Positions 50,505 through 60,387 of a DNA stretch of 64,000 bases are shown piece after piece (position 1 is the stretch's first letter; each line of letters starts with the position of its first letter). Made by a program: the position numbers and the translations under genes. The notes under the pieces were generated by a model, which searched no databases, was not told the DNA's origin, and saw nothing but the letters and a program-made list of their open reading frames with translations. The stretch is from an uncultured Lachnospiraceae bacterium (lineage in GTDB: Bacteria > Bacillota > Clostridia > Lachnospirales > Lachnospiraceae), in contig CANRMF010000003.1 of NCBI GenBank assembly GCA_947631665.1, positions 1 through 64,000 of the forward strand. The letters are read 5' to 3'.

Positions 50505-51935
50505 TTATACGTTGATTGTAGCGGAAATTCCAAGAAGTTCTTTGTTTACCTCTAAAACCGGTTTGATTTCTTCATTCAAGAATTCTTCCACCTGTTGCGG
50601 AGCGCGTCCCACATATTTTGACGGATCCATCGTCTTTTGCAAATCCTCCTCAGACAGGTTGAACGCTTCATCTGCCGCAATCAGTTCCAGCAGATTGTTG
50701 TCGAGCCCTTTCTGCTTTACGTTTGCGCCTGCCTGCATGGACAGTTCGCGGATTTTTTCATGCATTTCCTGACGGTCTCCTCCCGCTTTCACCGCGTCCA
50801 TCATGATGTTTTCCGTCGCCATAAACGGAAGTTCGCTCATCAGGCGTTTTGTAATCACCTTATCGTATACGACCAGTCCGTCTACAACGTTGAGGTACAA
50901 ATCCAGAATACCGTCCACTGCAAGGAAGGATTCCGGTACGCTCAGACGTTTGTTTGCTGAATCGTCCAGCGTTCTCTCAAACCACTGCGTCGCTGATGTA
51001 ATCGCCGGATTTAAAGCAGTCACCATGACGTAGTTTGCCAGAGATGCAATCCGCTCGCTTCTCATCGGATTGCGCTTATACGCCATTGCAGACGAACCAA
51101 TCTGATTTTTTTCAAACGGTTCTTCAATTTCTTTTAAGTGCTGGAGCAGACGGATATCGTTGGAAAATTTATGCGCGCTCGCCGCAATGCCTGAGAGCAC
51201 ATTTAACACTCTTGTATCCATTTTCCGCGAATAAGTCTGTCCGGAAACCGGAAAGCACTTTTCAAATCCCATTTTCTGCGCAATTTTTTCTTCGAGTTCT
51301 TTTACTTTTTTATGGTCTCCCTCAAACAGTTCCAGAAAACTTGCCTGCGTGCCGGTCGTTCCTTTAGAACCGAGCAGCATCATATGGTCTAAAAGATAAT
51401 CCAAATCGTCCAGATCCAGTTTGAGTTCCATCAGCCAGAGTGTCGCCCGCTTGCCTACGGTCGTCGGCTGCGCCGGCTGGAAATGGGTAAACGCAAGCGT
51501 CGGCGTCGCTTTATACTGCTCTGCAAACTTTGACAGCTCGTTGATGACATTGAGCAGTTTCTTGCGGACTAAGCGAAGTCCCTCTGTCATAATAATAATA
51601 TCCGTATTATCACCGACATAGCAGGAGGTTGCTCCCAGATGGATAATGCCCTTTGCTTTCGGACATTGCAGTCCATACGCGTAAACGTGGGACATCACAT
51701 CATGCCGGACGAGTTTCTCCCTTTCTTTTGCGTCTTCGTAATTGATATTTTCCGCATTGGCTTTCAGTTCGTCAATCTGCTCCTGCGTGATATTCAATCC
51801 CAGTTCCATCTCAGATTCCGCCAGCGCAATCCACAGTTTTCTCCATGTTTTGAATTTCATGTCAGGGGAAAAGATATATTGCATTTCCCTGCTGGCATAT
51901 CGTTCTGATAATGGACTTACATACTTATCGGTCAT
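50505..51935 (-). CDS. purB: Adenylosuccinate lyase
   Basis: GSSAMAYKRNPMRSERI signature. Confidence 0.95.
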   Translation of the reverse strand: MTDKYVSPLSERYASREMQYIFSPDMKFKTWRKLWIALAESEMELGLNITQEQIDELKANAENINYEDAKEREKLVRHDVMSHVYAYGLQCPKAKGIIHLGATSCYVGDNTDIIIMTEGLRLVRKKLLNVINELSKFAEQYKATPTLAFTHFQPAQPTTVGKRATLWLMELKLDLDDLDYLLDHMMLLGSKGTTGTQASFLELFEGDHKKVKELEEKIAQKMGFEKCFPVSGQTYSRKMDTRVLNVLSGIAASAHKFSNDIRLLQHLKEIEEPFEKNQIGSSAMAYKRNPMRSERIASLANYVMVTALNPAITSATQWFERTLDDSANKRLSVPESFLAVDGILDLYLNVVDGLVVYDKVITKRLMSELPFMATENIMMDAVKAGGDRQEMHEKIRELSMQAGANVKQKGLDNNLLELIAADEAFNLSEEDLQKTMDPSKYVGRAPQQVEEFLNEEIKPVLEVNKELLGISATINV

Positions 51936-51949
51936 AAATTTTCTCCTTT

Positions 51950-53389
51950 TTACTTTTGATATTCTCCTCTGATGTCATCTTTTGGGGGTTCCATCGGATA
52001 ATTTCCCGTAAAGCACCCCACGCAGATTTCTTTTCCACCAGATAATTCCTTTAATCTGTCGATATTCAGATACGCTAAGGAATCTGAACCAATTATCTGT
52101 CTGATTTCTTCGATTGTTCTGTTGTAAGCGATGAGCAGCTCCTTACTTGGCACATCAGTTCCGAAATAACATTCGCTGATAAACGGCGGAGAACTGATTC
52201 TTACATGCACCTCTTTTGCCCCTGCGTCCTTTAACATCTGGACAATCCGGTCGCTGGTCGTCCCGCGCACAATCGAGTCGTCAATCATCACAACCCGCTT
52301 TCCGTTTACGGCCTCTTTTAATACGTTGAGTTTTACGCGGACACTGGATTCCCTCGTTTTCTGCTGCGGCTTAATGAATGTCCGTCCGACATAACTGTTT
52401 TTGACAAAGGCCGTACCGTAAGGAATTCCCGACTGCATCGCATATCCCATTGCCGCCGCGTTACCGGACTCCGGCACGCCGACGACGACGTCTGCTTCTA
52501 CCGGACTGTCGATTGCAAGAAATTTTCCCGCCAGAATTCTGGAATGATAAACACTCATGCCATCATAATAACTGTCCGGTCTGGCAAAATAAATATATTC
52601 AAAAACACACCGCGCCTGCTCCTGTGGTTTTAAACACATGGATTTGTCGGAATGAATCCCGTCCTGATCAATCGTCACCACTTCTCCCGGTTCAACGTCG
52701 CGGATAAATTCCGCGTCAATCGTATCCAGCGCGCAGGTTTCTGATGCAAGGATATACGCATTGTCCCGCCTGCCAATGCAAAGCGGTCGGAACCCGTAAG
52801 GATCTCTTGCGCCAATCAGTTTTCTCGGACTGGAAATGACGAGCGCATAAGCACCTTTGATTTTTTTCATCGCATTGACGACCGCCTGCTCCGCTTTTTT
52901 GACACGAATCCGCTCTCTGGCAATATGATAAGCGATGACCTCCGAATCAATCGTCGTCTGGAAAATAGCACCGGTATATGCGAGTTCTTCACGCAATTCG
53001 TTTGCGTTAATCAGATTTCCGTTATGCGCAAGCATCAACGTACCCTTTACATAATTGAGCACCAATGGCTGGGCGTTACTTGGAATACTGTCGCCCGCCG
53101 TCGAGTACCGTACATGTCCCACGCCGATATTGCCTTTTAGTTTTCCCAGATTTTCCTGATTGAAAACTTCATTGACCAGTCCCATTCCCTTGAGCAGTTC
53201 CACTTTTCGCGGGCCGGACGTGTCGGAAACCGCAATACCGCAGCTCTCCTGTCCGCGGTGCTGCAGGGCAAACAAGCCGTAATAAATCGTGGAGGCAACG
53301 TCGTTGCCGTCCAAATCGTAAATACCAAATACTCCACATTCTTCATGGGGTTTGTCTTCTTCCCATGTCATAGACATCTCCTGATTCAT
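51950..53389 (-). CDS. purF: Amidophosphoribosyltransferase (canonical)
   Basis: ECGVFGIYDLDG catalytic Cys; VVMIDDSIVRGTT; Fe-S Cys CVGC. Confidence 0.96.
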   Translation of the reverse strand: MNQEMSMTWEEDKPHEECGVFGIYDLDGNDVASTIYYGLFALQHRGQESCGIAVSDTSGPRKVELLKGMGLVNEVFNQENLGKLKGNIGVGHVRYSTAGDSIPSNAQPLVLNYVKGTLMLAHNGNLINANELREELAYTGAIFQTTIDSEVIAYHIARERIRVKKAEQAVVNAMKKIKGAYALVISSPRKLIGARDPYGFRPLCIGRRDNAYILASETCALDTIDAEFIRDVEPGEVVTIDQDGIHSDKSMCLKPQEQARCVFEYIYFARPDSYYDGMSVYHSRILAGKFLAIDSPVEADVVVGVPESGNAAAMGYAMQSGIPYGTAFVKNSYVGRTFIKPQQKTRESSVRVKLNVLKEAVNGKRVVMIDDSIVRGTTSDRIVQMLKDAGAKEVHVRISSPPFISECYFGTDVPSKELLIAYNRTIEEIRQIIGSDSLAYLNIDRLKELSGGKEICVGCFTGNYPMEPPKDDIRGEYQK

Positions 53390-53562
53390 TTTTTCCTCCT
53401 AAGAATTTCAGCCGCCCCGCCTGAACGTCAGACATTCTGCCAAAGCGGACTCTTTTGCGGCGGCAGATTGGGGAACCGCCACATTTATTTTTCAGTCAAA
53501 GTTCGTGTTCATTATAAAACGAAAGAAAGAGAAAATCAACTTGTGACTTTCTCTTTTTTACT

Positions 53563-54993
53563 CTATATCATCTCTTTTAATAATTTATTGACTACCGCAG
53601 GATTTGCTTTTCCCTGTGTCGCCTTCATCGTCTGCCCGACCAGAGCGCCGATTGCCTTTCCCTTGCCGCTTCTGACATCTTCCACAGCCTTTGGATTTTC
53701 TTCGATAACCTTTGCGACAACTGCGCGCAGGGCGTCCTCGTCGTTGTCCTGCTTCATACCATGCTCCTCCACATACTGTTTCGGATCAACGTCTGTTTTA
53801 AACATTGCCTCAAAGACTTCTTTTGCGGCGCCCCTGTTAATGACACTGTCTTCAATCAAATGAATCAGACAGGAAAGATTTGCCGCGCTGAACCGGATTC
53901 TGTCCGGCTCAATTCCTTCTTCTTTGCAGAGCCTCATAGTCTCGCCCATAATCCAATTGCTGACCTCTTTCGGCTTGTTTCCAAGCGCTACGGTCTCCTC
54001 AAATAAGTCTGCAAGCGGTTTGTAAAGGGTAATAATATCCGCGTCATATTCCGGCAGACCAAACTCGCGGATATAACGCGCCATTTTCTCATCGCGAAAT
54101 TCCGGTTCTCTGCTTTTCACCTCTGCCAGCCACTCATCACTGATAATAATCGGAACCAGATCCGGATCCGGAAAATATCTGTAATCCTGTGCGTCCTCTT
54201 TAAAACGCATTGCATAGGAATATTCTTTCGTATCGTCCCACCGGCGGGTTTCCTGAACCACCTGTTCTCCGCTCTCAATCAGGTCAATCTGCCGTTCCTG
54301 CTCATTCTCGATTGCACGCGCAATCGCTTTAAAGGAGTTTAGGTTTTTCATCTCGGTTCGCGTACCAAAGGTATCGGAACCGTATTCCCGCACAGACAGA
54401 TTGACGTCAGCACGCATGGAGCCCTCATTTAATTTACAGTCGGAGGCGCCGAGATACTGGATAATCAGGCGCAGTTTTTCAAGATACGCGATAACTTCGT
54501 CAGCAGAGCGCATATCCGGTTCGGACACAATCTCAATCAACGGAACGCCTGAACGGTTTAAATCGACAAGCGAGCAGTCGTTCCAGTCATCATGCACCAG
54601 TTTTCCCGCATCTTCCTCCATATGAATTTCGTGAATACGGACTTTTTTCGGATTTCCCTGCGCATCTTTAATCTCCACATATCCGTTGGTACAGATTGGC
54701 TTGTAAAGCTGGGAAATCTGATAGTTCTGCGGATTGTCCGGATAGAAATAATTTTTTCTGTCAAATTTACAATTTTGCGTAATGGAGCAGTTGGTCGCCA
54801 AGCCGACTGCCATCGCATATTCCACGACCTGCTTGTTTAAAACGGGTAAAGAGCCCGGCATTCCGGTGCAGACCGGACAGGTATGGGTATTTGGCGCGCC
54901 GCCGAATTCCGTAGAGCAGGAGCAGAAAATTTTCGTTTTAGTCGCCAATTCGACATGCACTTCTAATCCAATGACTGTTTCGTACTGTTTCAT
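53563..54993 (-). CDS. gatB: Asp/Glu-tRNA(Asn/Gln) amidotransferase subunit B
   Basis: VIGLEVHVELATKTKIFCSC; LDLNRSGVPLIEIVSEPD-like. Confidence 0.96.
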   Translation of the reverse strand: MKQYETVIGLEVHVELATKTKIFCSCSTEFGGAPNTHTCPVCTGMPGSLPVLNKQVVEYAMAVGLATNCSITQNCKFDRKNYFYPDNPQNYQISQLYKPICTNGYVEIKDAQGNPKKVRIHEIHMEEDAGKLVHDDWNDCSLVDLNRSGVPLIEIVSEPDMRSADEVIAYLEKLRLIIQYLGASDCKLNEGSMRADVNLSVREYGSDTFGTRTEMKNLNSFKAIARAIENEQERQIDLIESGEQVVQETRRWDDTKEYSYAMRFKEDAQDYRYFPDPDLVPIIISDEWLAEVKSREPEFRDEKMARYIREFGLPEYDADIITLYKPLADLFEETVALGNKPKEVSNWIMGETMRLCKEEGIEPDRIRFSAANLSCLIHLIEDSVINRGAAKEVFEAMFKTDVDPKQYVEEHGMKQDNDEDALRAVVAKVIEENPKAVEDVRSGKGKAIGALVGQTMKATQGKANPAVVNKLLKEMI

Positions 54994-55005
54994 TGCTTTT
55001 CCCTC

Positions 55006-56478
55006 CTAATCTCTTTCTTTTGCCGCTGTGCTCCGTTCATACGTTCTCGTCTGTTCAAAAGCATAGGCGGCTCTGATAATATTTTTTTCCTGAAAGCAGT
55101 CTCCAATGAGCTGCATACCAATCGGAAGTCCTTTGGAATCGAGTCCGCATGGAACACAAATTCCCGGAAGTCCCGCGAGATTGACGCTGATGGTATAAAT
55201 ATCGCCCAGATACATTTTCATCGGGTCGGATAAACTTTCTCCGAGCTTCGGCGCAGTCGTCGGCGCCGCCGGAGCGACAATCACATCATACTTTGCAAAA
55301 GCGTCGTCAAACGCCTTTTTAATGAGCGCCTTTGTCCGCAGCGCTTTCAGATAATAAGCGTCATAATATCCGGAACTTAAAACAAATGAACCGAGCATAA
55401 TCCGGCGCTTTACTTCCTCGCCGAAGCCCTCCGAACGGGTCTTTTTATACATATTGTGAAGCCCTTTGTATTCCTCTGTCCGGTATCCGTATTTCACGCC
55501 GTCAAATCTTGCAAGATTGGAGCTTGCTTCCGCGTCCGCAATCACATAGTAAGCGGGAATCGCATATTCCACAAGGCTTAAATCGAACGGCTCCACAATG
55601 GCTCCCTTTTCTTCAAGCTTCTGAACTGCACTCATAATGGCTTCTTTGACTTCCTGATTCAGTCCCTCGCCGAAGTAATCTTTTGGAATACCGATTTTCA
55701 TTCCCTTCACATCATCGACAAGCGCACTTGTAAAGTCATAGTCTTCTCTCTGTACGGAGGTCGAATCTTTGGTATCATAACCGGCAATCGCTTCTAAAAT
55801 CGCAGCGCAGTCCGTCACGTCTTTTGCAACCGGCCCAATCTGATCCAAGGAGGAGCCGTAAGCAATCAGTCCGTATCGGGAAACCGTCCCGTATGTCGGT
55901 TTCAGTCCCGTAACGCCGCAGAAAGAACTCGGCTGTCTGATGGAACCGCCGGTATCAGAACCGAGCGCATACGAACATTCCTCCGCCGCCACTGCCGCGC
56001 AGGAGCCGCCGGAAGAACCGCCCGGCACATGTCCGCCATTCCATGGATTGGCAGTAGGCCCGAAATAAGAAGTCTCGGTCGTACTTCCCATCGCAAACTC
56101 GTCCATATTTGTTTTTCCGATAATGACAGCGCCCGCCTGCTCCAGACGGACTACCGCCTCTGCCGTATACGTCGGATAGAAATTTCCCAAAATTTTAGAA
56201 CTGCAGGTCGTCCGGCTGCCTTTCGTGCACATATTATCTTTAATTGCCACCGGAACTCCCGCAAGCGGCCCTGTCAGTGTTCCTTCGTCAATCTTTTTCT
56301 GAATTTCCTCAGCATTTTTTAAAACTCTCTCTTTTTCATAAACGGTCACATAACTGTGAATTTCTTTTTCCGTCGCTTCAATCCGTTCAAAAGCCGCTTC
56401 TACCGCTTCTTTGACCGATACCTCGCCCGACTGAATCTTTTTTCCAAGTTCCACCGCCGTTAAACTCATCAAATTCAT
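55006..56478 (-). CDS. gatA: Asp/Glu-tRNA(Asn/Gln) amidotransferase subunit A
   Basis: Amidase signature GGSSGGSCAAVAAEECSYALGSDTGGSIRQPSSFCG. Confidence 0.96.
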   Translation of the reverse strand: MNLMSLTAVELGKKIQSGEVSVKEAVEAAFERIEATEKEIHSYVTVYEKERVLKNAEEIQKKIDEGTLTGPLAGVPVAIKDNMCTKGSRTTCSSKILGNFYPTYTAEAVVRLEQAGAVIIGKTNMDEFAMGSTTETSYFGPTANPWNGGHVPGGSSGGSCAAVAAEECSYALGSDTGGSIRQPSSFCGVTGLKPTYGTVSRYGLIAYGSSLDQIGPVAKDVTDCAAILEAIAGYDTKDSTSVQREDYDFTSALVDDVKGMKIGIPKDYFGEGLNQEVKEAIMSAVQKLEEKGAIVEPFDLSLVEYAIPAYYVIADAEASSNLARFDGVKYGYRTEEYKGLHNMYKKTRSEGFGEEVKRRIMLGSFVLSSGYYDAYYLKALRTKALIKKAFDDAFAKYDVIVAPAAPTTAPKLGESLSDPMKMYLGDIYTISVNLAGLPGICVPCGLDSKGLPIGMQLIGDCFQEKNIIRAAYAFEQTRTYERSTAAKERD

Positions 56479-56501
56479 TTTCCTGTTCCTCCTGCATTTC
56501 A

Positions 56502-56795
56502 CTAATCAAAAGTCTTCGGTACAATAAAGGACTCCTCGTTTTTCTCCGGAGCATTTTTCATAATATTTTCCCTGTCGTCTCCGTTTTCCACGACGTCCTC
56601 ACGAAATACATTGTTGACGGAAAATACATGGCTCATCGGTTCAATCCCGTCCGTATCCAGTTCGTTTAACTTGTCGATATAGTCCAACATCTCGCCCATA
56701 TCTTTTTTCGCTTTTTCCTTTTCTTCGTCAGACAGTTCCAGTTTTGCCAGAATTCCGACGTATTCAATCGTCTCATCTGATATTACGTTTGCCAT
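56502..56795 (-). CDS. gatC: Asp/Glu-tRNA(Asn/Gln) amidotransferase subunit C
   Basis: Adjacent to gat[42 protein letters not shown]. Confidence 0.93.
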   Translation of the reverse strand: MANVISDETIEYVGILAKLELSDEEKEKAKKDMGEMLDYIDKLNELDTDGIEPMSHVFSVNNVFREDVVENGDDRENIMKNAPEKNEESFIVPKTFD

Positions 56796-57103
56796 CACAA
56801 CCTCCTGTACTATGGTTTCCTTTCATCTATCCAATCAATGTTTCCCAAAAATCTCTGACATACGCTGTCGCGCTTATTCAATATTTTAAATTTTCTACTC
56901 TTAAAAGTCAACTAAATCAGTGAGAAGCAGCGGATTTATCTGCGGATTTGAGCCGGTATGGCTGAATACTGAACCGTTAAGAATTTTTTGTTTCAAATTT
57001 CTTTTTTATAGTGTATAATAAATTTATCACTCAGAACGGAAAATGCCTGCGGCGCACCTGCGCTTTTGCAGCCGGAATTTTTATTACTAAAGGAGGGATT
57101 TCT

Positions 57104-57754
57104 ATGTTAGCAGAGGAAAGAATTATCAAATTTTACAGCCGTAAAGATCCGAGCATTGCCATTAAGGTCATTCCGGGACATTTTGCCACAAATCATTCCC
57201 ATCTCAATCATTATTTAGACATGACTACGATGAAAACCCGTCAGAACGAGGCAGAACGGATTGCCATTGCCATGAAGGATTACTACAATGTCATGGGAAA
57301 ACCGATTGACACGATTATCTGTTTAGAGGGCTGCGAAGTCATCGGCGCATTTCTTGCCAGTGAACTGAGCCGCGCCGGCGTATTATCCATGAATGCGCAC
57401 AAAACCATTTATGTCGTAACGCCTGAGTTTAATTCCAACGGACAGATGATTTTCAGGGATAATCTCAAGCACGAAGTAGCGAACCGGAATATTCTTCTGC
57501 TTTTGGCTTCTGCCACGACCGGAAAGACCATTCGCAACAGTATTGAATGTATTGAATATTACGGCGGTATGCTTCAGGGAATTTCCGCGATTTTCAGCGC
57601 TGTGGATTCTATTGACGGGCATCGCATTGACGCGCTGTTCCGCACAGAGGACATTCCAAATTACGAAACGTATTCCCACCATGACTGCCCGCTGTGCAAG
57701 GCCGGTCAGAAGATTGAGGCGCTTGTAAACGGTTACGGATACAGTCAGTTGTAA
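57104..57754 (+). CDS. Orotate phosphoribosyltransferase-like protein (second copy, distinct from pyrE)
   Basis: RBS AAAGGAGGG; MLAEERIIKFYSRKDPSIAIKVIPGHFATNHSHLNHYLD; LLLLASATTGKTI. Confidence 0.75.
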   Translation: MLAEERIIKFYSRKDPSIAIKVIPGHFATNHSHLNHYLDMTTMKTRQNEAERIAIAMKDYYNVMGKPIDTIICLEGCEVIGAFLASELSRAGVLSMNAHKTIYVVTPEFNSNGQMIFRDNLKHEVANRNILLLLASATTGKTIRNSIECIEYYGGMLQGISAIFSAVDSIDGHRIDALFRTEDIPNYETYSHHDCPLCKAGQKIEALVNGYGYSQL

Positions 57755-57792
57755 AGAAGTATTTGAAATAATACAATAAGTATCTTTTACAG

Positions 57793-57825
57793 AAAGGGGA
57801 CTTTTCACAGTCCCCTTTTATATTT
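57793..57825 (+). terminator. Terminator of OPRT-like gene
   Basis: AAAGGGGACTTTTCACAGTCCCCTTTTATATTTTT. Confidence 0.8.
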
Positions 57826-57831
57826 TTGCTT

Positions 57832-58356
57832 TTATTCCCATGTTTCTTCACTAACTTTTTTCAATTCTTCTTCAGAAGTATACTGATATAATTTATCCAG
57901 ACGTTCTTGCACCTCTTGGATTTCTTCCCATTGTCCACTATATGAATCCTCTTTCCATTCGTAAAATTTCTTCCCATCTACAGTGTAAAAGACTTTATAC
58001 TTGCTCTCATATTGAACTAATGGAAGGGCATATACCCGAACATCTCCTTCATCTAGGATAGTTTTTATCAGCTCGGCTTTTTCTAAATGCTCTTTAAATT
58101 CCTTGTCAGGAACCGCTTCAAACGGATCAAAACGATAGCCAGTATACTCTCCGTTAATATATAGATACCAAGTTCTCCCTCCAAAAATCATTTTTGAATA
58201 ATGGTAAGTAATGCTGTCTTTTTCCGTTTTAACTATGACTTCATCGGTTTCATAAGAATCATTGATTACTTTTGTTTTAATAATTTCCGGCAGTCCTATC
58301 ACTATAAATAATACACTTAATAAAATAGATATAAAAATAATTATTTTCTTTTTCAT
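57832..58356 (-). CDS. Hypothetical membrane-anchored protein
   Basis: 174 aa, N-terminal TM (KKKIIIFISILLSVLFIVIGLPEII). Confidence 0.6.
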   Translation of the reverse strand: MKKKIIIFISILLSVLFIVIGLPEIIKTKVINDSYETDEVIVKTEKDSITYHYSKMIFGGRTWYLYINGEYTGYRFDPFEAVPDKEFKEHLEKAELIKTILDEGDVRVYALPLVQYESKYKVFYTVDGKKFYEWKEDSYSGQWEEIQEVQERLDKLYQYTSEEELKKVSEETWE

Positions 58357-58364
58357 CTTCTACC

Positions 58365-58690
58365 AACTCTCTCCAAGTACTTTTCTATTTTTTCTTCGGA
58401 AATATATCAATACAATTTTTATTAGTTTTTGATTTTCTAAATGTTCTTTCATCTCTCTTTTGGACAATTCAAATTGACTAAAACGATATGTAGATTTTCC
58501 ATTCACACGCAGTTCCCATTCTATTCCATCATTATAGGATTCATGACAAATATAGTAAAGTTCATCTTTTTAGTCTTATCACTGCAATATCGGAATTGCT
58601 TTTTTTCTTCTAATATCGCTAATATAAGTAGTGATAGAATAACAATCAGGATACCTATAATAATATATTTTTTCTTCATCGTCCACACCC
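58365..58690 (-). pseudogene. Decayed paralog of the 57832-58356 protein
   Basis: MKKKYIIIGILIVILSLLILAILEEKKQF... then frame changes to ...LRVNGKSTYRFSQFELSKREMKEHLENQKLIKIV (compare YINGEYTGYRFDPFEAVPDKEFKEHLEKAELIKTI). Confidence 0.65.
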
Positions 58691-58815
58691 TCCATATAAT
58701 TCATCAATTAAATCTGCAAATCCATTTGCAATTTGCCTTAGACAATCTAAGGGAATCTTTTTATCAAACTCTTTGCTGTCAATTCATGGTCTGTATCTTC
58801 TACTCTATTCATTGA

Positions 58816-59014
58816 TATTACTGCGGTATGCTTCAGGGAATTTCCGCGATTTTCAGCGTTGTGGATTCTATTGACGGGCACCGGCATTGACGCGCTGTTT
58901 TGCACAGAGGACATTCCAAATTACGAAACGTATTCCCACCACGACTGCCCGCTATGCAAGGCCGGCCAGAAGATTGAGGCGCTTGTAAACGGTTACGGAT
59001 ACAGTCAGTTGTAA
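58816..59014 (+). pseudogene. Duplicated, frameshifted 3' end of OPRT-like gene
   Basis: 199 bp nearly identical to 57557-57754 with about 9 differences including a 1-bp insertion (catcgc vs caccggc). Confidence 0.95.
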
Positions 59015-59034
59015 AGTTTTCAGACAAAATTTCA

Positions 59035-59076
59035 GGGAGATTTACATCTTAACAAAATGTAAATCTCCCTTTTTTA
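59035..59076 (+). terminator. Terminator downstream of OPRT fragment
   Basis: GGGAGATTTACAT-cttaacaaa-ATGTAAATCTCCCTTTTTT. Confidence 0.85.
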
Positions 59077-59156
59077 TTGCGCCGCCGTTTCCTTCAGATA
59101 ATTTTTAAGGCAATGCGACAACCACTTTACTGTTTATGTTTTTGCCCTGTGATTTT

Positions 59157-60248
59157 TTACAAGTCATATCTCGTGCCCGCAATTTCTACATAATCAATAT
59201 TGTCGATATCAAGGACATACTCGTCGAAGAAACTGAATTCTTCGGTATCCGTATTAGAACCGGCACCGCCCAGCACATGGTCTTCATCAACTTTATCTTT
59301 GGTTCCCCGCGCATACACCGTTCCGTCTTTCATCACAACCTTGAGCGGAATTACCGAATACTCTAATCCTTTGCTGATATGATTCCAGTCTTCACACTCA
59401 TAAGTCAGCCGGAACGATAATGGGGAAATTTCAAAGGTCTTTAACCGGCACTCCGTATAGCGCGTCTTTCCGGCTACGGTTCCTTTTAATTGACAACTTC
59501 CGCTTAACTGAATTTTTTTTCTCTCAGTGGAACTTTTTGCCGCCCAATGCAAATCCCAGTTTCCGCTGACTAAAACGTCATCGTCCAACTTTTTTTCTCC
59601 ACCAATCAGATTTTCCAGATGAATGCTGATTTCTTTTCCTTCAATATCTGTCGCCTCATTATAGATGGAATACAATTCATAAATATGTTCATAATCTGAT
59701 ATTTTATACTGATCCTCAACAAATCCCGCGCCCTCGTTTATGCCGATTTTCTTACCGTCAAAATAGATATCATTGTCCTCAAATAACCTGTTTCCGGTAA
59801 GTTTCAGTCCATTGGTGGATTTCACGTCCAGATAAATGCGGATACCATACCGGTCTGCAAGCGTCTGCTTTAGGGAAACGCTGATTCCATTGTTCCGGGC
59901 GGAAATCACGTCGTCTGCCGACTGTTCTGTTTCTTTAACGTCTGATTGTTCTGTTCCCCTGACGTCTGCATATCCTTTTTGAACCATTTTCTCCTGCGTC
60001 CTTGCGTTTGTTTTGGATATTTTCGCTACGGCCTCATTCCAAAGCGCTGAAATTGTTCCTGCGCCTGCCGTCACCGTACTGATACACAGTACGAGCGCAG
60101 CCGCTACCACAGCAATCCTTGTTTTTCCATAGAAAACCTTTCTTTTGCCGGCGCGCGTCGTCCGTTCTAAGATTTTATTTTTCATACATTCGTCAACCGT
60201 CACATCAACGCTGTCCATGACCTTGTCAATATCTTTTTTCAAATTCAT
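59157..60248 (-). CDS. DUF4179-like anti-sigma/membrane protein
   Basis: Downstream of ECF-type sigma gene; single TM VAVVAAALVLCISTVTAGAG after cytoplasmic N-terminus. Confidence 0.75.
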   Translation of the reverse strand: MNLKKDIDKVMDSVDVTVDECMKNKILERTTRAGKRKVFYGKTRIAVVAAALVLCISTVTAGAGTISALWNEAVAKISKTNARTQEKMVQKGYADVRGTEQSDVKETEQSADDVISARNNGISVSLKQTLADRYGIRIYLDVKSTNGLKLTGNRLFEDNDIYFDGKKIGINEGAGFVEDQYKISDYEHIYELYSIYNEATDIEGKEISIHLENLIGGEKKLDDDVLVSGNWDLHWAAKSSTERKKIQLSGSCQLKGTVAGKTRYTECRLKTFEISPLSFRLTYECEDWNHISKGLEYSVIPLKVVMKDGTVYARGTKDKVDEDHVLGGAGSNTDTEEFSFFDEYVLDIDNIDYVEIAGTRYDL

Positions 60249-60261
60249 AATATCTCTCCTC

Positions 60262-60387
60262 ATCATCATTTTTTTAATGCGTAGTCATCATTTCTAATAC
60301 TTAATTACCGTTTTTAAATACGCAATCAGCATTTTTTAGTATGCAATCATCGTTTTTAAATACTCATTCATCATTTTTTAAATACTG
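60262..60387. repeat. 6 x 21-bp tandem repeat spanning sigma gene 3' end and intergenic region
   Basis: Units at 60262, 60283, 60304, 60325, 60346, 60367 (e.g. atcatcgtttttaaatactca); the last encodes QYLKNDE. Confidence 0.9.

Noticed and set aside
57609-59027. Paired minus-strand ORFs sharing TTDCIRNRLQAPQSS...
   Set aside because: Antisense readings of the duplicated OPRT 3' end; the similarity is explained by the DNA duplication.
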